Source: Pseudomonadota bacterium (GTDB lineage Bacteria; Pseudomonadota; Gammaproteobacteria; Steroidobacterales; Steroidobacteraceae). From it: a stretch of 64,000 nt of DNA. Made by a program: the position numbers and the translations under genes. The DNA is taken from assembly GCA_021838635.1 (NCBI GenBank), contig JAKCDC010000004.1:62001-126000 (forward strand). Reading direction: 5' to 3'. The notes below the pieces were generated by a model, which made no database searches, was not told the DNA's origin, and was given only the letters and a program-made list of their open reading frames with translations. Each line of letters opens with the position of its first letter. Position 1 is the stretch's first letter. Positions 36,754-44,984 of the stretch are shown in pieces.

Positions 36754-37146
36754 TCAGTACATCAATTCGGCGATTGCTTCGTTCAGCTGCCGGTCGGTGA
36801 ACGGCTTGTTGAGAAAGCCGTTCGCCCCGCGCTCCATGGCCTCCACTGCGGTCGCCTTGTCCGCCAGAGCCGAGATGACCAGGATCCGCACCTCGGGCTT
36901 CATTTGCACCAGCTGCGTGATGCACTCGATCCCGTCCATCTGCGGCATGGTCAGGTCCATGGTGACCAGGTCCGGATTGGTCCGGCGGGCCAGCTCGAGC
37001 GCCTCCAGGCCGTTGGCCGCGGTGCCCACGACCTGCAGATCGTCGAACTGCTGCGAGCGCTCGATGCGCCGGCGCACGATGTTCGAATCGTCGACGATCA
37101 GCAGCTTGACCGTCCGCCGCGCGCCCGTGTCCTGTACGGTGTCCAT
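36754..37146 (-). CDS. Single-domain CheY-like response regulator
   Basis: 130 residues: a receiver domain only, no output domain. The acidic pair is in LLIVDDSNIV, the phospho-acceptor is Asp64 (VTMDLTMPQMDG), the switch Ser is at 92 (LVISALAD) and the Lys at 114 (FLNKPFTD). All residues needed for phosphorylation are intact. Sequence character is like chemotaxis CheY. It lies 13 bp downstream of a CheA-like membrane kinase and 30 bp upstream of a CheX-like phosphatase, a complete kinase-receiver-phosphatase cycle. No flagellar or pilus genes are in the window, so its target is unknown. Confidence 0.93.
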   Translation of the reverse strand: MDTVQDTGARRTVKLLIVDDSNIVRRRIERSQQFDDLQVVGTAANGLEALELARRTNPDLVTMDLTMPQMDGIECITQLVQMKPEVRILVISALADKATAVEAMERGANGFLNKPFTDRQLNEAIAELMY

Positions 37147-37159
37147 GGGAGTGCTGCGC

Positions 37160-39268
37160 TTATGCTACTGCGGTCTCGCCGAGCGCGGGCAGCGCGATCT
37201 TAAAGCGAGTGTAGCGGCCCGGATTGGTGCTCACCCCGATCCGCCCGCCGAGCCCGTACACCGCTTTGGCGACGACGTCCATGCCGGCGCCGCGTCCGGC
37301 GTCCATCGACACCTCGTTGCGGGTGGAGAAGCCGGGTTTGAAGATCAGTGCGAGTGCGGCGCGGTTGTCCAGCTGGGCGGCCTGCTCTTCGCTCAGCAGC
37401 TTCTTGCGCACCGCCGCCTCCTTCAACGCCTCGGGTGAGAGGCCCGCACCGTCATCCTCGAAGGTCAGTTCGTAGCCGGATTCGACGCGACGGAAATCCA
37501 CGCGCACCTGGCCGCCGCCGCTCTTGGCGCCAGCGCGGCGGACCTCGTTCGCCTCGATGCCGTGCACCGCGGCATTGCGCAGCATCTGGATCAGACAGTC
37601 CTTGAGCATGCCGAGATAGGCCGGCGGACATTGCGCCAGGCCGCTCAGAGCGAGTTTGAAGTCCTTACCGTGATCCTCAGCAAGCTTGTGTGCCAGGGAC
37701 TGCAAGGTCGAGGCGAGTTCCTCAGGACCGGCCGTCGGCACGCGCAGCGCAGGGGTGCTGAGCGTGCCATCCGCGGGGCTCGGCTGCTCGCGCAGCGAGG
37801 AGAGCTTCAGCGTCATCTCACGCACGCCGCGCAGGTGCGCGAGCAACTCATCGAGCTTCAGCACCAGCGGCAGGAAGTCGTTGCCGGTGAGCTCGCTGCG
37901 CGCCTTGAGCTCCGCCAGCATGTCTTCGAGGTGATGAACACGCTGCGCGATGCTCATCAGGTTCAGTGCCGCCGCCTCGCCCTTCATCGAGTGCAGCTCG
38001 CGTGCGAGGCCGGAGAGCTTCTTGCTGAATTCCGCGTGCGTGCGCGCAGGCTCCTTCAGGATCGCGTTGACGTGCTTCAGGCCCGCCGAGGCGCTGTCGA
38101 GGAACGAGCCGAGCTGCAGCGGGTCCGAGTGCAGCATTCCGACCATCATGTCGATCTGCGAATGCGCATTCTCCTGCGCCTCGTGCAGTTCGCGTGTCAG
38201 CATCACGCTCGAGGTGATATCCCCGACTGCGCACAGCACGTGTTTGACGCCCTTTGGCCCCATCACGCGGTGAAAGTCAAATTGCAGGTAACGAGTCTCC
38301 TTGCCGCCGCGCCCGTTGTCCATGGTGACTTCGAGCTGCCCCAGCGGGTTGATGCTCTTCATGAGGTTCTCGTGCGCCCGCTCACCCCAGAGCAGCTTGA
38401 TGAACTTCATGGCGGTGTTGAGCGTCTCGGTGGGCACCTTGTCGCGCAACAGCTCCTCGAACGTCAAGCCGGCGAAATCGCCGCGACCGAACATGGTCGT
38501 CAGGGCTTGCGACCACACCGCGCCGATGCGGTAGTCGGCGTCGAGTAGAAAGAAGCCCTCGCGCACCGTGGCGAGGATGTCACGGGTCTGATCCTGCGCG
38601 TCGCGCGCAGCGCGTTCCCCTCGGCCGCGTGCGACCTGCAGGTAGGCCGCCGCGAGGCCAAGCAGCAGCACGGCGAGCACGCCTCCGGAGAGCAGCCAGC
38701 GCAGGCGCGAGGCGGCCGCGGCCGTGCGGGCCTGAAGTGAGGCGCTGACCACGGCGAGTTCGCGGTGCAGGGCCGCCGCGTTGGCCTGGGCAAACAACTC
38801 GGCGCGGCGCACATGGGCATAAAATACCCGGCCGCTGCGCGACAGCGAGCTGTTCGTGGCGGTGTCGGAGTACGGCTCACCGTGATACGAGAGGACCTTG
38901 GCGAGCACCGGGGTGTAGTTGGTCCACAGCGCCACAGCCGCGCGCATCGCGGTCGGGTCGATCCCCTTCTGGTGCTCGAGGGCCGTGAAGTCGCGGTTGA
39001 AGCCGCGCACGCTGGAGGCGAGTTCACCGTGCACGTGACCGGTGTATTCGAGTGTGTCGAGCCGCTGGCGCAGAGCGGTCAGCTGCTCGGAGATTGCCGA
39101 CGGATAGGCTTCCAGCTCGCTTGCCTGCTGCAGCGTGCCGACGTTGGCGCGGATTTGCGTGGCGAGCCTGAAACCTGCGATCAGCACCAGGCCCATTACC
39201 GCGGCGAGCACGATGCCGGCTGCGGCGGTGAGCAGCCGGCGGTTTCGATCAACGCCTGACAATAACAT
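37160..39268 (-). CDS. Membrane-bound CheA-like hybrid sensor kinase (PAS, Hpt, HATPase)
   Basis: 702 residues. Two transmembrane helices (about 12-33 and 191-211) flank a helical periplasmic sensor domain. A PAS-like region follows (about 225-355, EGFFLLDADYRIGAVWSQAL), then an Hpt-type domain with His426 in RELHSMKGEAAAL, and a CheA-like ATPase: N box with Asn565 and His569 (RNAAVHGIEANE), G1 DDGAGLSPE, and a G2-like loop GRGAGMDVV. It has no CheW-like P5 domain and no HisKA dimerisation motif, unlike classical chemotaxis CheA or ordinary sensor kinases. It probably transfers phosphate from His426 to the receiver encoded next. The start at 39268 is an ATG 13 bp after the TonB-domain gene. 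Confidence 0.88.
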   Translation of the reverse strand: MLLSGVDRNRRLLTAAAGIVLAAVMGLVLIAGFRLATQIRANVGTLQQASELEAYPSAISEQLTALRQRLDTLEYTGHVHGELASSVRGFNRDFTALEHQKGIDPTAMRAAVALWTNYTPVLAKVLSYHGEPYSDTATNSSLSRSGRVFYAHVRRAELFAQANAAALHRELAVVSASLQARTAAAASRLRWLLSGGVLAVLLLGLAAAYLQVARGRGERAARDAQDQTRDILATVREGFFLLDADYRIGAVWSQALTTMFGRGDFAGLTFEELLRDKVPTETLNTAMKFIKLLWGERAHENLMKSINPLGQLEVTMDNGRGGKETRYLQFDFHRVMGPKGVKHVLCAVGDITSSVMLTRELHEAQENAHSQIDMMVGMLHSDPLQLGSFLDSASAGLKHVNAILKEPARTHAEFSKKLSGLARELHSMKGEAAALNLMSIAQRVHHLEDMLAELKARSELTGNDFLPLVLKLDELLAHLRGVREMTLKLSSLREQPSPADGTLSTPALRVPTAGPEELASTLQSLAHKLAEDHGKDFKLALSGLAQCPPAYLGMLKDCLIQMLRNAAVHGIEANEVRRAGAKSGGGQVRVDFRRVESGYELTFEDDGAGLSPEALKEAAVRKKLLSEEQAAQLDNRAALALIFKPGFSTRNEVSMDAGRGAGMDVVAKAVYGLGGRIGVSTNPGRYTRFKIALPALGETAVA

Positions 39269-39281
39269 GGGGGATTCCTGA

Positions 39282-41366
39282 TTAATTCGGCAGTACGAAG
39301 CGGATCAGGGTGCGCACCGGCACCGACACCGGCCGTCCGTGGAACCTCGGTGGCGCATAACGCCAGCGGCGGATCGCATCGAGCGCGGCGCGGTCGAAGA
39401 CCATCGTGGGTTTCGCCGCGATGACCTTTAGTTGGCGCGGCCGCCCGGTGGGATCGACGATGTACTGCACCGTCACTTCACCGGAGATGCGCCGAGTGAG
39501 TGCGCGAACCGGATAGGACGGGGAGACGTAATGCGTGCGGTGCAGTTGTCGGGCGACGTCGGCGAGCTCAGCCGCCGTAGGCGCTCGCGGCGCGTCGACC
39601 ATGACGGTGGCGGCATGCAGTGCGCTGCCGCTGGCACCCCACTGTTGCGCATCGGTGAGGTCCGTGACCGCCGCGGAGTGCTGCCCGTTGCGCGCCGCCG
39701 CTTCAGCACGCTGCAGGAGCGCATTGGCGAGCGCGCGGTGCATTTGCTTCGCGGCCGCGGCCGTCGCCGGATCCGGATGATCCGCCGCCACCGCGTTCAG
39801 ATAATGTGCCGCGCTGTCGTTCGCCGGTTGCAGCAGTTCGCCGGCATCGAGCCGCGCATGGGCCTTCTCGAGCAGCCGCTGCAGCCGGCTCTGTACCGCG
39901 TTGGTGCGAGCCGATTGGATCTGTTCCTGGACGGCGGTGATCTGCGCCCTGGAGGCACCGTTTGCCCGCGCCGCTGCGAACGCCTGGCTCTCCACCGCGC
40001 TGTGTCCGGCGAGGCCTGCTTGGCGCGCCTGGTTCAGTAGCGCACCCAGCACGGCCTGCGTGGCGTTGGCCGTGGTCGAGGAGTTCGGATCCAGGGTGCG
40101 CAGCCTGGCCAGGGTGCTCGTGGCGCTGGCAGATCCGGTGAGTCGCTGAGCGGTGATGCGCCGTGTGAGCTGTTGCACCAGCTTCTGCGTGCGCTTGTGG
40201 TGCTTGAGGCTGCTGAGCTCGCTTTGCCAGGCGAGAATCTGCGCCGCCGGGACGCCGCGGCGCGCCGCCTGGGCGATGAGCGCCGGTGCGGTGCTGAGGT
40301 GACCATCGGAGAGTGCTTGATTCACCACGGCGCTCGACAGGTCGATGCCGAACGGATGAATGTGGCGATTGGTCGGGTCAGCCAGTTGCAGCGTCGCGAG
40401 CGCGAGCGCGGCGGCGTTGTAATGGCCCTGGCGGATGGCGTCTTTGAACCTTGAAATCACTACGTTGCCGACGCGGCGCAAACCGTCGCGTGCCTCGCCG
40501 TTGGTCGGGTCAACCGCCAGTACCGAGCGGTAGAACACCAGAGCGTTGTCGCCTTTCGGCGCAGTGAAATGCCGGGCAAACATCGCGCGGCTCGCCTTGA
40601 CCAGCAGATCTTCGACACGACCCTGCACGATCGAGGTATCCACGTCAGGCCGCGGCAGTGCGGCGAAGTGAGCGCGGTGCGCGGCAGTGGCCGCAACCGG
40701 CCGCTGCAGCACCGGATGCGCCGCAGCGACGTGGTGTTTAGGCCACAGGAACAGGCCGGCCGCGACGGCAACCGCCACCACGCCAGCGCCCAGGGCCAGC
40801 CACAGGCGTTTGTGTCCATCGCCAGAGGGCGGTTCGGCGGAGGCCGCAGCGGGTTCGTCGGGCCTGAGCGTGCGTGGCGCCTCTGCGGCCTGACGCACGG
40901 ACCGCGTCGGAGCGCTCCGCGGTGCGGCCTTTTCCGCGGCATCCGCCAGCGCCGCATCGAGTACGGCGGAGGTTTTATCCGGTTCGATCGGCAACGGCAG
41001 CACCGTGAATACCCGGGTGCCTTTCACCGCTGCGGCGACGGACTTCTCCGCGCCTGCGGCCGTGAAGAGGAGAATGACGGCATGAGGGTTCTGCGTGCAC
41101 GCGCGTTCGACATCGGCGCGCACGTCTTTGGCCTCGCGAGCGTCAATCGCCAGGATCTGACCGCCGCGGGCCTCTTGGAGCTTTTCCAAAGCGACATCGA
41201 GCGAATCGGCCGGATGCACACTGGCCCGCCCGCCGAGCACTTCGCCGAGTTCGAGCAAAAAATCATCGTGATGCGTGAGTGCGGCGAGATCGACTGGCGC
41301 GCGCGCCGTGATGCTGCCGGCATCGCCGGCAGATTCGCGAGACTCACTCGGGGCTAATTGGGCCAC
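39282..41366 (-). CDS. Degenerate receiver domain fused to a TonB C-terminal domain
   Basis: 694 residues in three parts. Residues 34-143 look like a receiver domain: acidic pair Asp34-Asp35, central strand ILAIDARE with Asp75, strand VILLFTA with Thr102; but the conserved Lys of the last strand is missing (TVLPLPIEPDK), so it may not signal normally. One membrane helix follows (LWLALGAGVVAVAVAAGLFL, 188-207), then a long Ala-rich helical periplasmic region with TPR-like or coiled sequence. The end is a TonB C-terminal domain (SGEVTVQYIVDPTGRPRQLK and RWRYAPPRFHGRPVSVPV). The GTG at 41366 is preferred because GGGAG lies 8 bases upstream. It is the first gene of the kinase operon. TonB domains contact outer-membrane receptors, so this may couple an envelope event to signalling. 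Confidence 0.82.
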   Translation of the reverse strand: MAQLAPSESRESAGDAGSITARAPVDLAALTHHDDFLLELGEVLGGRASVHPADSLDVALEKLQEARGGQILAIDAREAKDVRADVERACTQNPHAVILLFTAAGAEKSVAAAVKGTRVFTVLPLPIEPDKTSAVLDAALADAAEKAAPRSAPTRSVRQAAEAPRTLRPDEPAAASAEPPSGDGHKRLWLALGAGVVAVAVAAGLFLWPKHHVAAAHPVLQRPVAATAAHRAHFAALPRPDVDTSIVQGRVEDLLVKASRAMFARHFTAPKGDNALVFYRSVLAVDPTNGEARDGLRRVGNVVISRFKDAIRQGHYNAAALALATLQLADPTNRHIHPFGIDLSSAVVNQALSDGHLSTAPALIAQAARRGVPAAQILAWQSELSSLKHHKRTQKLVQQLTRRITAQRLTGSASATSTLARLRTLDPNSSTTANATQAVLGALLNQARQAGLAGHSAVESQAFAAARANGASRAQITAVQEQIQSARTNAVQSRLQRLLEKAHARLDAGELLQPANDSAAHYLNAVAADHPDPATAAAAKQMHRALANALLQRAEAAARNGQHSAAVTDLTDAQQWGASGSALHAATVMVDAPRAPTAAELADVARQLHRTHYVSPSYPVRALTRRISGEVTVQYIVDPTGRPRQLKVIAAKPTMVFDRAALDAIRRWRYAPPRFHGRPVSVPVRTLIRFVLPN

Positions 41367-41800
41367 AACCCGTCTCCCTATTTATTATCAGCGCAAGCGC
41401 GGCGGTCCGCCGTCCTCGCCGGTCCGAATCCGGTGCTCAGTGGCGGTACGAAGCCCGAACTGCGGATGCACGACGTTCTACGATCATGAAACCCGGAGCT
41501 GCGTTTGCGTGCAGTGTCGCCGTTCACACTATTGGCGCGTGGCGTGATAAGCGCCGTTGGGCACCGATCGGCGCCGGAAGCGGATCAGAGTGTCCGGCTC
41601 GAGCACCCGCGGTCACGAGCCGAAGATGAATCAGCGCTGCGGCCTCGGAACGAAATTCGGGTGCCGACGTCTTACTAGTGATCGGGCAGCGGGATCGCGA
41701 GTGCGGCAGCTATCGCAGGACGAGGCGCTCCAACCGGTCTGCGCAGCGGGTATCACAGCCGCCTCTCCCGGCCGCCACTGCCGTTCTGGAACGGGAGGTC
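41367..41800. other. Gene-free region between divergent TonB-domain and prkA genes
   Basis: About 430 bp. On the minus side, just upstream of the GTG at 41366, lies an AT-rich patch (GATAATAAATAG) that could be the -10 region of the signalling operon, without a clear -35 box. On the plus side I find no convincing promoter. Short frames here carry no recognisable protein features, and an isolated T-arm-like string near 41421 has no matching tRNA arms. Nothing else can be supported. Confidence 0.4.
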
Positions 41801-43807
41801 ATGGCCATGCGAGCACGAGCCAACCATCCGAATCAGGCGCCGCAGCGCGCCTGCATCGATCACGACGGGTTCATCGAGTCGCTCAGTTCATTCAGCCGAA
41901 CCCACCGCGCGCAGCGCTGGGAGGGCACGTTCGGACAGTTTCTGGCGGATATCCTGCCGGCGAATCCAGCCGCGCTGGTGCGCACCAGTCACGAGTACAT
42001 CTGGGACATGCTTTGTTGGCATGGCCACCGCGTGCGGCATTCGACGGGAGAGCAGGATGCGCCCGACGGGCACGCCGCGGAACCGGCGGGTGAGCTGTTT
42101 CGCCGAGAATTGTTCGGAATCGACGGACCGCTCGCACGCGTAGCGGAGTATTTCAAGGCCGCCGCCGGCGGCTCAGACGTCGGGCGGCGGCTGTTGCTGC
42201 TGCTCGGGCCACCCTCGGGGGGTAAGTCGACGCTCGCGATTCTGCTGAAGCGCGGGCTGGAGGAATACAGCCGCACCGAAGAAGGTGCGCTGTATGCGGT
42301 GCATGGCTCCCCAGTGCATGAAAATCCGCTGAATCTGATTCCGGCGAGCTTGCGTGCGGAGTTTCGTGAGCGCTATGGCGTCCATGTCCAGGGGGAGCTC
42401 TCGCCCTGGGCACGCGATTATCTCGAGCGCGAATTTGACGGAGAGTTCCTGCGCGTTCCAGTGGAGCGCATCTTTCTCTCCGAAGCGGCGCGGCTTGGCG
42501 TCGGCACCTATGCCCCGCACGATCCGAGTACTGCCGACATCGCCGACCTGGTCGGATCAGTCGACCTCGCCAAGGTGGCGCAGATCGGTGATGAGGGGGA
42601 TTCGCGCGCCTGGTCGTGGTCCGGCGCGGTGTACTCGGCGAGCCGCGGGCTGCTCGAGATGATCGAGATCCTCAAGGTTAAACGTGAGTTTCTCTATCTG
42701 CTGTTGACCCTGACACAGGAGAGGAATGTGAAGGTGGCGCGCTTTCCGCTGATCCACCTCGATGAGACGGTGCTCGCGCACACCAACCTCGCGGAATTTC
42801 ATCGTTTCCTGCAGGAAAAGGAGAACGAGGCGCTGCTCGACCGCATGGTGATCATCAAGGTGCCGTACGCGCTGTCGTACCAGGACGAGGCGCGCATCTA
42901 CCGCAAGTTGGTGTGCGTCGCACCGGCGTTCCGCGACATACACCTCGATCCGCATGTGCTGAATCTCGCCGCGGTGTTCGCGATCCTCACTCGCCTGGTG
43001 GCCTCGGAGCGTGAGGGGCTCGATCTCGGCAAGAAACTACGTCTCTACGCCGGAGAAGCCATCGAAGGCGTGCCGGAGAGCGAGGCGGCGCGGTTGCGTT
43101 CCGAGGCGCCCGATGAGGGGCTTGCCGGCGTCAGTCCACGCTTTGTCATTAACGCGATCTCCACGGCGATCACCCGTGGCACCAGTGGCAGCCTGACCAG
43201 CATGGATTTGCTGCTCGCGCTGAAGGATACGATCGAGAGCGACGCGCGCATTGAGCTGAAGCAAAAGAAGGTCTGGATCGACCACTTGGTCACGGCGCGC
43301 AAGGAGTTCTACAACCGCTGGGTCAAGGAGGACGTGCACCGCGCCATGTTCGCTTCGTTCGAGGAGGAAGCGCAGCAGTTGCTTGAGAAGTATCTCGATG
43401 AGGTGGAGGCCTCACTCGATCGCCGCCAGGTCACCGATCCGATCACGGGCGAGAGCCGACCGGCGGACGAGCGCTTCCTGCGCTCGGTGGAGGAGAAGAT
43501 CAAGGTGTCCGATTCCGGCAAGCTCTCCTTCCGCCAGGAGGTGGTCAGAAAGGCCATGGTCGCGTTCAAGGCCGGGGAGAAATTCAAGCTCGCGAGTCAC
43601 GCCCGCATGCGCGAGGCGATCGAGCAGTATCTGTTCGAGGAGCGGCGCGATGTGCTCAGGCTGGTGACCTCGAGCGCCCGTCCGGACGAGGAGGCGCGCC
43701 AGAAGATCTCGGTGGTGCAGCAGCGGTTGATCAGCGAGTACGGCTACGATGAGCACAGCGCCAAGGAGGCGCTCAGTTACGTCACGACGCTGCTCGCACA
43801 GGAGTAG
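41801..43807 (+). CDS. prkA: PrkA/YeaG family serine protein kinase
   Basis: 668 residues. PrkA has an N-terminal AAA-like ATPase domain and a C-terminal domain related to eukaryotic kinases; E. coli YeaG acts in adaptation to nitrogen starvation and stress. The Walker A motif is LLLGPPSGGKSTL with Lys142, and a Walker-B-like segment is FPLIHLDETVL. C-terminal helical sequence (VWIDHLVTARKEFYNRWVKE) follows the family. The ATG at 41801 is chosen from GGGAGG 4 bases before it. The gene is 7 bp upstream of yeaH-like and 1.2 kb upstream of spoVR-like, the conserved stress trio. Confidence 0.94.
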   Translation: MAMRARANHPNQAPQRACIDHDGFIESLSSFSRTHRAQRWEGTFGQFLADILPANPAALVRTSHEYIWDMLCWHGHRVRHSTGEQDAPDGHAAEPAGELFRRELFGIDGPLARVAEYFKAAAGGSDVGRRLLLLLGPPSGGKSTLAILLKRGLEEYSRTEEGALYAVHGSPVHENPLNLIPASLRAEFRERYGVHVQGELSPWARDYLEREFDGEFLRVPVERIFLSEAARLGVGTYAPHDPSTADIADLVGSVDLAKVAQIGDEGDSRAWSWSGAVYSASRGLLEMIEILKVKREFLYLLLTLTQERNVKVARFPLIHLDETVLAHTNLAEFHRFLQEKENEALLDRMVIIKVPYALSYQDEARIYRKLVCVAPAFRDIHLDPHVLNLAAVFAILTRLVASEREGLDLGKKLRLYAGEAIEGVPESEAARLRSEAPDEGLAGVSPRFVINAISTAITRGTSGSLTSMDLLLALKDTIESDARIELKQKKVWIDHLVTARKEFYNRWVKEDVHRAMFASFEEEAQQLLEKYLDEVEASLDRRQVTDPITGESRPADERFLRSVEEKIKVSDSGKLSFRQEVVRKAMVAFKAGEKFKLASHARMREAIEQYLFEERRDVLRLVTSSARPDEEARQKISVVQQRLISEYGYDEHSAKEALSYVTTLLAQE

Positions 43808-43814
43808 TGCGAAG

Positions 43815-44984
43815 ATGAACGAACCGGTCGGCGGACTCTCTCCGTTCAGCGCAGCCAAGTGGTACGAGCTGTTCTCGCGCGGGGCGCGGGACTGGTTGCG
43901 CCACGATGCCAAAGTGCGCGATGCGGTGCGCCGTCACCTGCCGGAGCTGGTCAGTGCCGGAGAGATCATCAGCGGCGCTGCGCGTACGGTGCGCGTGCCG
44001 GTGAAGCTGCTGGAACATTACCGCTTCCGGTTGCGTCGCAGCGCCGAGCAGCAGAGCGTCGGCCAGGGTGCGGCCAAACCGGGGGACGTTTTGCTCGACC
44101 CGACTCACCGCCCCGCCCCGGCGGGTAAGGGTCCGGGCGGCGAGCAGGACGGTGAGGTGCAGTTGCTGCTCGAGTTGAAGGTCGAGGACATTGTCGAGTG
44201 GCTGTGGGAGGAGATGCGCCTGCCGAATCTGCAGCCGCGTGCCGGGCCGTCGGAGCAGACCGAGTGGACCCGCGAGGGTTGGGACCGGCGCGGTGCGCGC
44301 TCCCGACTGGATCGACGCCGCTCGTTCAAGGAATTGGTCAAGCGTCGCGGCGCGCCGGGGGCGGTGCCGACCTTTACGGACGAGGATCTGCGCTTCCGTC
44401 AGCTTTCGCGGCGGCGGCGCCCCGCGCTGCGGGCTGTGGTGTTCTTGCTGCTCGATGTCTCGGGCAGCATGTCCGAGCGTGACCGCCAGCTCGCCAAATC
44501 CTTCTTTTTCTGGACGGTGCAGGGTCTGCGCCGTCAGTACCGGATGCTCGAAACGGTATTCGTCGCGCACACCACCGAGGCGTGGGAGTTCACCGAGTCG
44601 GAGTTCTTCCAAGTGACTGGCACGGGCGGAACGGTGGCCTCGAAGGGCTTCGGAAAAGTGAGTGACATCATTGCGGAGCGCTTCGCGACCCAGCAATACA
44701 ACGTCTATGTCTATTACGCATCGGACGGCGACAACGCTGCGAGCGATCTCGCCGTGGCCCGCGAGGCGCTCGAGAAGCTTGCGCATCAGACGTGCTTTTG
44801 CGGCTACGTCGAGGTCGCGGCGGGCCTGTCGCGCCGCCTGGAGACCGAGACCGGTCGGCTGTTCGACGAACGGGCGGCCGCCGGAGGCGCCGTCGAGCGT
44901 TGTGTGCTCGGCGGCTTCGAGGACATCTGGGCGGCGCTGCGTACGTTCTTTGCCGCGCAGGAGCGCGCTGGGCGGGACGTATGA
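43815..44984 (+). CDS. yeaH: YeaH/DUF444 family protein with von Willebrand-like domain
   Basis: 389 residues. DUF444 proteins accompany PrkA and SpoVR. The C-terminal half has a von Willebrand A-like fold with a MIDAS metal site (FLLLDVSGSMSERDRQ, Asp214-x-Ser-x-Ser218), and later YYASDGDNAASDL may complete the metal site. The N-terminal half contains VEDIVEWLWEEMRLPNL and a basic region. The ATG at 43815 is 7 bp after prkA; a longer frame into prkA is meaningless. The stop overlaps the SpoVR start by 4 bp (ATGA), so the three genes are one operon. Confidence 0.92.
   Translation: MNEPVGGLSPFSAAKWYELFSRGARDWLRHDAKVRDAVRRHLPELVSAGEIISGAARTVRVPVKLLEHYRFRLRRSAEQQSVGQGAAKPGDVLLDPTHRPAPAGKGPGGEQDGEVQLLLELKVEDIVEWLWEEMRLPNLQPRAGPSEQTEWTREGWDRRGARSRLDRRRSFKELVKRRGAPGAVPTFTDEDLRFRQLSRRRRPALRAVVFLLLDVSGSMSERDRQLAKSFFFWTVQGLRRQYRMLETVFVAHTTEAWEFTESEFFQVTGTGGTVASKGFGKVSDIIAERFATQQYNVYVYYASDGDNAASDLAVAREALEKLAHQTCFCGYVEVAAGLSRRLETETGRLFDERAAAGGAVERCVLGGFEDIWAALRTFFAAQERAGRDV

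Noticed and set aside
41421-41440. Another T-arm-like string in the gene-free region
   Set aside because: No anticodon arm or acceptor stem can be found at the right distances.
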